A DNA stretch of 64,000 bases from Saccoglossus kowalevskii (lineage: Eukaryota > Hemichordata > Enteropneusta > Harrimaniidae). Where the stretch lies: NCBI RefSeq assembly GCF_000003605.2, contig NW_003120923.1, positions 291,624 to 355,623 on the forward strand. Reading direction: 5' to 3'. The first letter of the stretch is position 1. Every line of letters starts with the position of its first letter. The notes under the pieces are model-generated. The model did no database searches. It saw only the letters and a list, made by a program, of their open reading frames with translations, and was not told the origin of the DNA. Below are positions 38,701-50,700 of this stretch, piece by piece. The position numbers and the translations under genes were made by a program.

Positions 38701-41700
38701 TCCTTCAACAATTGTTCCCACTTCCTCGCATAAATAATCCTCATCACACGTTGCAACAACTGGAAATGGAGCGTCAGTGACAGGTAGTTCACAGTATACA
38801 GAAATGTCATTCTCGTCTGTCTGTGCCGGTGATGAAGTACACGAGAATCCTATGTGTAGAGTTTAGAATAAATATGATATTACCACGCGATCGCCTTGCG
38901 ATTTATCTGACATGATCAAACATAATTTGTTTTCGTAGAGCAAATTCCCCTCACCTGAGACTGAATATACATCGACAGCACTCTCCTTTCCAAATCCCTC
39001 CACACATATATCAGAAGAGCCAGAAGGCGTTGGTTCGGCTGATGTATAGCACTGTCCGTCATCAAGTAGAGCAAAATATAATGCATTTACATGATGTGCG
39101 GCTCTTGCGCATTTCTGTAAGTACGACGACGAAAAAAAAAGATTTTGAAAACACAACGGTGTCTGGTTGATAAATTATATGATATGATATACATACATTC
39201 TATATGGTAAAACTGATGAAAACTTAACATGTGCATAGTTTTTAACAGATAAAATCAAAACTCAACATACAATTGCTGTTTATCGAATGCTGACAGTACA
39301 GTTAAAAAACAGAAATCTTCGAAAGGTATAGCATGTATATAGTAAAATGACATAATTCACTCACCCTCGCTTTTTCCTCCCTGATCTCATAATTTGTTTG
39401 TAGGTGAGGATTATCTGTACTTTCTAATGTTGTCAATTGTAGCTCAGCGCTGTCGTCCGACCAACATCCGAGATACACATAACCTGAATAGATTTCATAA
39501 TATTTAAAGAATTATTTGATCTTATACTGATTCAGTATAGTGGATTGCACTTTCTTTGTAAAGATGAAAAACGGCTGATGAGTGTGTGTTATGCTAATTA
39601 CATCCATATACACATTACCTACGTATGCCATGACCCTTACGAATATGTTGGTTAAGTATGCGTTGCCTCACAATATATATTTGAGGTTCTGTTTTAGTGT
39701 GTTTGACAGCGTGTGAAAGAAGTCGTCCCACAAACGTACAACATACATCTTTTGTATTCGCTCGTAGACATATAGTTATAATCCGAAATCAGGTATTAGT
39801 TAGAAATACCAACTTAACATAAAACACACAAACAATCTATAACACATTAATTACCGAAAATAAGTGGACATTCAATTGTCATACAATCTCGAACTTCCTC
39901 AACGGTATCCCCACACGGTTCACTTAAACATGGTCTTGTCCTTGTCTGACTACCACCTCCACAGGTTGCAGTACAAGAAGACCACGTAGTCCATGGACCC
40001 CATTCTGAGAATAATACAAGGTAAACAAATCAGCACTGCAAACAGACTTAATACTTAAAACGTATATATGTTTGAATATTTGTCACGCAAAGAAGTTCGC
40101 TGATTCTGTTCTAAACTTTTTAGATTTAGACATGTCATTGGGAGAAAAAGATGTATAATAATAAGGTTATTACGAGGATACCGCAAAGTATGCACTCAGG
40201 CAGTACGCCATTGCATAGACCCTCCGCTGCTCGTTGGTCGATAATCCCGCTGTACTGCATTTTGGCAGCATTTTTGGTATCCTCGTAATAACCTCATATT
40301 ATTGTGAATATCGTAAAGTTCTGATTACATACGACAACTTGCTGAGCTATATTGTGTTGAAGTATTTCTGTCACGTTCAGTGGACCTAATAATTGTTATG
40401 CAATTGCAAGTGCAAGACCAGGTGTATAACACCGTGTTCTACTAAGCCTAATTCAATTCTAAGAATGCGTACTGTAACAGCAAATTGACACATCTGCATC
40501 CTCAATCGACCCCACAACTTCACAACTGTAACCATAGTCACACGTTACTACCACCGGAAATGGTGGATCATCGACTGGTAGTTCACAATACACTGTTATA
40601 CCATCTTCATCTACCTGCGGCGATGACGAGCTGCACGACAGTCCTGTTAGTGGAAAATTACAGAAATATAATGTTTACAAAATTAAAAATTGTCGAGTTT
40701 CATTAAACATTTCGACTAATTTGCAATAGCTGACAGTCTGAAATAGCTGATATGCGTTTGATCTACTGATATTTTAAGGGCATTTTCTTTTACTCACCCG
40801 ATACCGAATAAACATCAGCGTCATTGGTAGTGCCAAATCCCTCTCCACAGTAATCCGATAAGCTAGGAGATGTTGGTTCTGGAGATGTAAAACATTGTCC
40901 ACCATCGAATAAAGCAAAATGCGATGATGCGACATGATCCGCAGCCCTCGCGCATTTCTGAAAAAAAAACGATTAAAATATCATTTTGAATATATATATA
41001 TATATATATCGGGAGCCATTCTCAAGAATATGCACAATTTTGCCACTCTATGTTTTACTAGTGTTCTTGCTGTGTACTTTCGTATTCATTCTGCGTGTAA
41101 CGCCTATGAATTATACGAAAAACGTGGACCATATGAATACGGCTATTCAATTGGTTTCCCTCTAAATAATCAGTGTATAATATGTATCAGAGGGCATTGC
41201 TTTGCCGTATAATGGCTGGATATAATGTAAGCGTTGACTGCATGGCGGTCACTATGTGTAGATGTGTTGTTGTTTCCAGGTAATAGTTTTTGCTGTGAAA
41301 GTGCCAGCTTTGTATACACAATTTCGTAGTCGTGCTTGTATGCATGCATACATGCAAATACTTAAAACTATAATTTTCAGTCTTGTCTAGTTTATCATTT
41401 GTAGGACCAGTATCGTTCAAATCAGACCTATATATTCTATGTTTTGTGTCAGAATTGAAACATGTTAATTTAGTGATGGCAAGTTATCGAGGACGGGAAG
41501 TTTAGCTGTTATAGCACCATTCGTTTACGTGGGTCACCTATCAAAGCGGAGATGTTGACTTACATATTTTATACAGGCTAATTATTGTAAATTCTTTACA
41601 TTAAAGCTAGTGATATATACATATATATATATATATATCTTTTTAATGCTTTTAAAAATCCCTTTCATTAGTAAATAGCGCCCTCACTCAACAATAATTA

Positions 41701-44700
41701 GAATGAGTGGTTGGTCAAAAGTTTGATGAGTCAGCTACATGTATTGGCCAAGGTTGTTGTACATACATGCCAATGATGTCATGTTTGCAATGACTGTAAT
41801 GTGCTATCTTGTTGTTTACAGGATGCATCCTGATATTTGTTTCCATCGTGGTTGTTCAATTATGGCTACAATTTTTTCTGGCAGGCAGAAGACGTGTTAA
41901 TTGGCTGTTGGGACATTGTTTAGACACCCTGCAACTTGAAATGGTATAGTGCAAATCAAAATTTTATATGACGGTGTCGTCTAAAACATGGCATCAAAAT
42001 GATTTCTGTTTATTTATTACTGTTGTAGAACCTGAGAATTAGTCTTTGAATATACCTGGAATTAATGGTATTCTGAACAAGCTTTCTTAATTATTGCTGT
42101 CAATATTCCAATATGATGTGGGAACAAACTGTTACACCAAATCTAGTCGTTGTATTGTTATGTTTTTTTTTTAATTTGGTTATTTCTTAAAAAAATGGTA
42201 CTTCAAAGACTGCAAACGAAAAAAAAAACACTCGCAAGGCTAGTTCATCAACATGTCTCCTCCTTCTTGAGTGTGAAAGTACATGGTTTAGTGACTAACT
42301 TTTATTTTTTTTTAAATATTGGAATTTCTTTTTTTGGGGGAAAGTTCTTCTAGAAAAAAAATAGCATCTCAATCCATCACTCTATAATATTTGTTGGCGT
42401 CTGAAAATAATTGAATCATAATAAACTCACCCTAGCTTTATCAATCCTGATTGCATAATTTTCATCCAAGTGTGGATTCCCTGTATCTTCCAATGTGGTT
42501 AAAATTGGGTCACCCCCACTAAATGACCAGCAGCCGAGATGTTCATAACCTGTGAAATAGCATGATTAAGGTAATCATCTACGAAAACGGTAATCTGGAT
42601 TAAATTATGCGATGTTGTGTTCTTGGTCTTCGGCTGTGTTGGTAAATTTGACATATTATGTGGCCAGTGTTACATTCGTTGAATCACACATATAATATCA
42701 CTACCGCATGAAGTTGCTTGTATACAATACCTAACGCTGAATTCCTTACACTGACGCGGAATATGAATACAATGAAATGATGTACCATACATTACCCATC
42801 ATACTGTAATTCATATTCATCATTAAAAGTATTAAATAACTGCAACTAACAAACAAGCGCTCAATCGATCCAAGTTTTCACTTATTTTTTTGTTTTACAT
42901 TTTCAAAAAAAAGTTGTTTCGAATCACTGTTTAAAGAAAGTTTTCAGGCAAACGGCAGCTTAGACCACTTTTGATGTCCTTCAGATTTTCTACCTCCTCT
43001 ACTGTCGTTTTTTTTCCGGAATGGTCAGAAATTGTCTGTACTGATAAATCCTAGCTAGATGTGCCTCACCTTTGATTAATCACGTGGTTAAATGGCCATG
43101 TTTGGCTAAAGTAAAACTCCTGGGGTTATACATCACCGATTTATGTCTCGCATATATGAGTTTACATATAAAATTACATACAATTAAATTTTTCTTAGGG
43201 GAAGGTGCAGACATATTTTTAACAATAGCGCTGTGATGCGTATTTATATTTTTTTGAAATAAATAACCATTAAAAAATGAGACACCAAATGCCAAATCAC
43301 ACAAATTTATACAATACATTTTACAAACAAAGTTTACGTTACTTGGGTTTAGTTTGGACGTTTGTTATTGCTACTATCATGCGTTTGCCTGATATTTGGT
43401 ATATCCTAAAATATTACTGAGAATTAAATATACATTAAGAAACTAGATACAGTTCACAAATCATTGACACCAAATGACGTACCTATAATAAGTGGACATT
43501 CTATTGTCATGCAATCGCGGCTCTCGGATGTGATATCAATACATGGCTCAATTAAACAGAGTCTTGTTCTAGTTTGACTACCACCTCCACACGTTGTGTC
43601 ACAGGAGGACCACGAAGTCCATGATGTCCATTCTATGAAAATTAATTTACACATATTGATAATACTTAATATTTAAAAACAATCAATACAATATTGAAAC
43701 ATTTTTACAATTCTAGACCATACGTCATTAAACTACTTCTGCCATATTATCGGCAAACATAGTAATTATTATGGAATTGGAATTAGCCGTGCTGACATTT
43801 AACATCACGATAGACAGAGATCAATTTCTTTTATTAAGAATGCGTACTTCTACAGCAAATTGATACATCTGCATCCGACATCGACCCCACAACTTCACAT
43901 TCGAAGTCAACATCACACGTTACAACAACCGTAAATGGTGGGACATCGACAGATAGTTCGCAATACACTGGCATATCCTCCCCGTCTATTTGTGGTGAGG
44001 ATGAACTGCATGAAAATCCTAGAAGAAGCATATCACGGAAATGTAATGTTGAAAATTCACTAACTTATATAAATGACAAATAATGTTCAGTTCCAGTATT
44101 TATATATAACAGTGTTAACATAAAATATATTTAAGCAATTTCAACTGTTCAAAAGCAATTGAAGAAGATCCGTAGGAAATGCGTGGCATAACGACATTAA
44201 ACTCACCAGACACACTATACACGTCAGCGGCACTGGTAGTGCCAAATCCCTCTACGCAGTCATCTGATGAGCTTGGTAGGATCGGTTCTGAAGATGTATA
44301 ACATTGTCCACCATCGTGTAGAGCAAAATACAATGCTGATACGTGATCTGCGGCTCTTGCGCATTTCTGCATAAAGAAATGTCGACATAAATATATATGG
44401 CGGTTTTGTCGCTATTATATTTGTTTTAAACACCGAGTACATAGGTAACCACAGTTCAATCCTGCTGGCGCAAACAAAAACTCAAAATACAACGGGGAAA
44501 TATACAGTAGTACGATGTTTAAATAATAAATACTCTCTCATCTACTAACCCTTGCGTGTTCAGTCCTTGTCGCCACGCTGCTATCTAAATAAGGATTATC
44601 TGTGCCTTCCAAAGTAGTTAGAATTGGATCGTCACTACCAACTAACCAACATCCCATATACAAATAGTCTAGTGATATACAAAGAAGCTAGATATGTTCT

Positions 44701-47700
44701 AACAGTTTTTTTTATATAATATTTGCTCAATTCGGTATGATTGTTTTATGAACATGTGAACGGTTATTCTATCCAATTTTGCAAATGTCAGTACAAAGAT
44801 ACTTACCAATGACAACCGGGCATAGAATTGTCATACAATCTCGCGAGTCTGTGGTTGGTCCATTACACACTCCCTCTGAACATGTTCGTGATCTAGACTG
44901 AATAGCACCTCCACATGTAATAGGACAATCTGACCATTCACTCCACTCTGCCCAAACTGTCAAGGAAAATAACAATATATTAACAATTTTGTTTTTTTCG
45001 AATTGTTGAATATTGAGAGAAATCTTCAGAATTTAACATACCATTATTTTTTAACTACAGTGATTAAATTATGTTGTCAGCCAGATTGCATTGTTTATTT
45101 ATTGTTTTTTGTTATTTTATATATGCGTACATTGTCTTTGTGCGGAATAAATGGTTATATAATGTATTTGAACTTAACAATTGCATTCATGTATGGAATG
45201 GTCTATCGTTATAATTAAAATTAGTCCAGAAAAAACAAAAATTTACAAATGACAAGGAGGTAAACGTACGTTTTGAAAGTTTTATATTTTGAAAAAGGAT
45301 TGCCTTGGGTCCGCAAGTTATAACATGTAAACTATATACAATATATCACACTGAATGCAAATAATTCAACAAAAAGCCTTAAAATCTATCTAAGATTAGA
45401 AATTGATATTATATGTGATCTTAGAACAACAGAGTAATAGATTACTAACCAAAACATGTGTATATACCATCCACCTCAATGGTATCAGTCTGACTGACTC
45501 CATTCCTTTGTCCAACGGATCCACTATAATCTCCTTTGACGATAATAGTTTGGATAGACCTGTCTATCGCAAAGGCGTATAATCCATAATGCATAACCGA
45601 TCCATAGTCATACAACGTTCCTTGTAAATTCATATTACTATTTTTTTCAAAATTACCTTCTCTCCCTGTGGCATAAAACAAAAGCCATCAATAAAATACA
45701 AATAACAATTATCTTATTTTACTTTATGTTTATAATTTTTCATTTGTTACTTCTTCATTTTAATAGAAGAAATCGTACCAAATAATGAAACTTGAAACTG
45801 CATACACGAATCAATTAGACGTATTAGACGAAAGTCGGTAAATGTCGTGAAATAACGCGTTATCCATTACAATGTCCTATATTCTTTGAATACAGTGATG
45901 TTAATACGTTACAGTGATTTTAAAATATTCTACCAGATTGGATGTTGTCCCAGTTGATTTCGACATAATCATCACGGTCGTAACGTGATTGTTCATGGTA
46001 AAAGCCAACTGCATGGAGGAATTCGTGTTGAATAGTCCCCTGAGATAAGCAACCCGATGTAAGTGATAGTTTCTGCGGTGACTGATAATAGTCCACGTTA
46101 CCAATGTAGGACCAGCATCTTGTGAAATTATATTTAAAAAAAACAACATTATTCAAACGCCACATCGGTAGTAGGGAGTTCAGTGAGTTCCGCGTTCTAC
46201 ACTGTAAAATCCCCATTGTTGTTTCAAAATTGGTCACAAGATTTCAAGATTGTGCTCATGCAGGTTGTAAATGATATTCAAATTAGCTACTTAATATGCA
46301 TGGAAATATCCTAAAACTAATCATGTCTGCACATTACCTCAAAAAATATATGTACTAAAGTTGGGCAATCCGCTCAAATGCTTTTGAGATTTTGCTTACA
46401 CAGGCTGAAGTGGCTAATTAATACTTAGGTATACGCTAAGAAATGACACACAAACAGACACAACAAACGCATTGCCCCTTTCACGCACGGGAATTGAGTC
46501 CGAGACGATGATAACAACACGCTCTAAAAACGCAAAGGCCCATGGGAAGACGCTCGTTTGTAAACAATGATACGCTATGGCCATCTGACGTATGCGCATG
46601 TGACGATTCACCCGCTTTAAGTAATTAATTATTTGGTAGAAATAACCAGTGACCACATAGCTAGATTTTAAATTGTGTGAAGTCCGTATTTAGAGCCAGT
46701 ACCAGATTTTTTACTTACCCGCCATCTTTTATAATCGTAATATAATGGGAACTATTATCTTCGATGAAAGTTAAACAAGTTTCATCTTCTAAATTCTGTA
46801 TTGCCGCTCTAATTGTATCCCTATGGTGGGCATAGTCATCTATGTATTAAAATAAAAACGTAAGCATAATATTTATTTTGCAAATGCATGTCAAAAAGAA
46901 TTATTATTAATTATTAAATGATGTTACCTGAAAAATCAACGGCATCAAACCAGTAGTAAACTGTATTATCTTCCCAATACCGAGATGTGGATGTCGTTAT
47001 TCCTCTTTTTCTGCAAATAAAAATGTGTCGCTGATGAGCGTATTGTACGTTTAACCTATTTAAATATCAAATCATCAAATACATATGTATTTGATTTATT
47101 AGTTTTGTTATCATTATGGTATCTTTATTTAAAAGACAATCACAATCGGCACAATATGCAATGGTTATTGTTACCCAGTATGCATAATTGGCAACCCAGC
47201 TTCCCTCCGTCTCTGTTGATCTTCAGTTAACATAATGTCTCCTTCGAAAAGATCTGTAACGAAAGAGCATAATACCGTATATGATAATCTCACAGAATAA
47301 CAGAATAGTGATAGTGAAAAAAGAGAAATAAAAACAATATTCACTTAGTCTGCTGTTAATTTTTTCTATTTCAGCGAAGGTTGATCCAAGTTCTGCATGC
47401 TCATCAGTTTGATTCAGTATGTGTTGTTTTCTGAAAAGATATAAAGCAGACGGCCATGGTGAATTACAGTAGATTAGAAGACATAATTTTGTAAATGATA
47501 CATGGAACAATGCGTATGTAAAGCCAAAAATATAACATAAAATAATTCTACGAACTTTCAAAGCATTGCTATTTCGTTATATATGTAGAATATATGCCTT
47601 ACTGTGATTGTGCTGACATTCTTGCTGCATCTATTTTGTATATCTCACCACTTGGTAACATGCCATATGCTACAAATACATCTGAAACGTATTGCAAAGA

Positions 47701-50700
47701 CATTAAACCAAAAAAATGTTAAAGAAACATTACGTAAAACATTAGATTTATTTTTTTAGAAATGTGGGCCAAATAATATTTGTTCAAACTTGACAATTTT
47801 AAACATTGCACTCGATTTGTGATTATAACAACGCATGCGTATGGGTCATTGGGTGGTGTATTGCTTAGTTCATTTAGCTAACTTACAATGGAAGTATATG
47901 TTCATCTAAAATAATAACATATTTGAATAATTATGTTTACGAGTATTATTGATTTGAAATAAGTCTCCTACATTGAGTTTATTTAGTTTTCTGATACTCA
48001 AATACATATCTGGGATCCCCGGCGATCCTGACACAGCTCAATAAATGAATTCCTAGTCAATAGACAGTAATGCTATATCCCAATTGTCAAAGTATCTGAG
48101 CGCTAAGGACCTTATATGAAAATGTATGTCTACAACTGCTTTTTTAATCTTGTATGCTTGTTTTGGCCATTCCCTGCACGTTCTGTACGTCTGTTATCAG
48201 TCAGTTAAATCAATAGGGTAAATGTCAATGCTGAGAAATTGAATTCTGCATAGATGTATCACTAATTGTTGGTTCATTCCGTTTACCAACATCAACAGCT
48301 TCAGCGCGATCTCTGATGGCAAAAGTGTTTACTAAATTAATTCTTAGCAAAAGAGATATCATACGTTTACAGTGAGGTATATACGTGTATCAAAGGTTAT
48401 CAACATGTCACGTTGCTCCTAAAGGTCGTAACGATCAACAGTAATGCGAGAATTTGAAACTCGCTCAACATTTTACATTTTTAATAGTGTTTTTCACCTT
48501 ATAGAGCGTGTATCATACATACTTAACATAAAGTAAAATTTACCGGCTTAAAGTAGGATTTAGATTGTGTTATAATCAAAATTCCTTCGTTTTTGGTGGC
48601 CAACGAACCTACAATTAATTTTGATTAATATAATTTAGTTTAATTTTTGTTTTTGTTGTATTATGTGTGGAAATATCATCCATCCACATTTTATGCTCAC
48701 TGTTTAATGGTAAATTTGAAATTTCAATGAAAACATTGGATGAGACTCTAACTGACCCAAAGTTAGACCCTATGTCGTAAAATAAGAACCCCAATTGCCA
48801 ACCAGAAACATCCCTGTGGCTTAATTGTGTAAAATATGAAATTATCACTGGAGGGAATTTGTGTATATCACTTTTCCAATAATACATATCTTACCAAAAT
48901 CTATTGTAAAGCATGTACAAACTCATGTTGGGGATGATCTGGCGAATTTTCTGGCCATCAGTGACTGTCATGAAATCCTCCAACGTAGGAAAGGGATGCA
49001 ACAAACAATCAACTGATGGAATATATTGGGGGTCGGCTTGTACACTAAATAGAAATATTGCTTATTTCTTACATTTTAACTAAAATTAACTTCAAAACTA
49101 GTAACAACGGTGAAACAATTCTATGTATAGTGTAAAAACAATGTATAACAAAGAGTCCATGTAAAGACATATGTAAAAAAAAACTCTCAAATGAGAACAT
49201 GCCAAGCTGCCTGACATGCAGTTCTCGAACTCTAGTTTCGTTTTCCTTTGCTTTGCTATGTAGTTCTACGTGAAGCATTGATTAGCGACCCGTGGGTCCA
49301 GTAGCTATATTAACAAAATATGGTTATTATACATCTGTCACCATAAGTTACAGCGTGTCGGTATTGCACTGGGTGTTTTCACAATATTAGGAAATTTTAA
49401 TTCCAAATATGGAACAATGACGCGCGTAAGCATCCTCTAATAATAGATAACGAACATGGCTGCCCCCAGCATTTGGCCGGACCCCAAACAGAGAAGTTCG
49501 CTCAATATGTTCTAAACTTTTTATATATCGGCATTCCCTGTATCCTTTGGGGAAAAGTAAATAATAATAAGGTTATTACGAGAATACCGAAAAGTATGGA
49601 CTTAGACAGTACATGGTCGCATCGACCTCCCCTGCGCGTCGGTGACCATGAGGTGAACTTATTGCTGCTCCATAATACCTGTTATATGCACTGCAAATGA
49701 CCCGACAGCCGGTTGTGGCGTAATGACTGTTTCAGCACGCTCTAGGGAGTCTAGCTGTCGAAAAGGTTCACAAACCGCCTTAGTATTTTTTTCTAGATAG
49801 ACGCTAGCGCTGCAATCAAAATTTCACATCGTCGAGCTATAACTGATGCAAAGGTGAAACAAGGTACTCATTTGAGTCATCTAAATTCTGCATACTACCC
49901 TGCATCTAAAGTTTACTCATCATCTCGAGAATCCTCGTATCTACCATTCTGGTCGCCGAATTCATTATTATTATCTTGTAACGTAATTTGTTCAATGTCG
50001 ATTCAGTGCACTTTTATGCGCTTCATCAGAACTACGATTAGCTATTTAATCTCGAAATTAACTTATTTGCCTGACTATCCAAACACTACTCGAGATCGCT
50101 GCAGTCTGCACCAATTGACGTACATTCTGACTGTGCGCTACCACCGACATAATATCAAGGTCCAATGAATTGATTTACCGATACCTAACACCAACGAATT
50201 AACAGTTAAATCGAACGAACCGTCATTCGGAAGAAAATTCTTGAGCAAGCTCCAGCTATTACTGAGACCCACTCTCTGTTAATTTTTATACAGATGTTTT
50301 TTTTTTTACAGGAAACAATAGATGTTTGAGTCGGTTCTGCTACTAACGGGAAAGCTTGTTTGGACACCCAATACACAGATTTCTCCCGGAGAAACAATTA
50401 ATGATTAATCACATATTGCAAAATATATTCAAACAATATCGATATTTCACAACGGTAAAAACCAAAGACCGTCATAATGGTTGTCGTGGTCATACATAAT
50501 TACTCTAAACGAAAATGAAATTGGAAGAACATACACTCACAAGCGTGAATTCGGCCGCGGAACCCCCCATGTGACCAATTTTAGACGTATCTAAGAAACT
50601 AATTTTCTGGTCTGAGTTAGGGACATTCGGAGCTTTAGCCCACTAAATTTGAGCCAATGCTTAACAATTGATAAATTAAGTATGAATGAACTGGTAAATA

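Noticed and set aside
40485-40706. Plus-strand frame of 73 codons
   Set aside because: It is the complement of the module 2 Cys-rich exon.
25332-44956. Repeat spacing of modules as a CRISPR or satellite signal
   Set aside because: The regular spacing is explained by duplicated exon sets in an animal gene; unit lengths vary with intron content and there are no short palindromic repeats.
48898-49037. Second exon of the astacin gene
   Set aside because: It joins well to exon 1 but ends in phase 2, so splicing to either downstream exon gives a stop. The 45-nt exon at 48287-48331 fits both sides and makes the total divisible by three.
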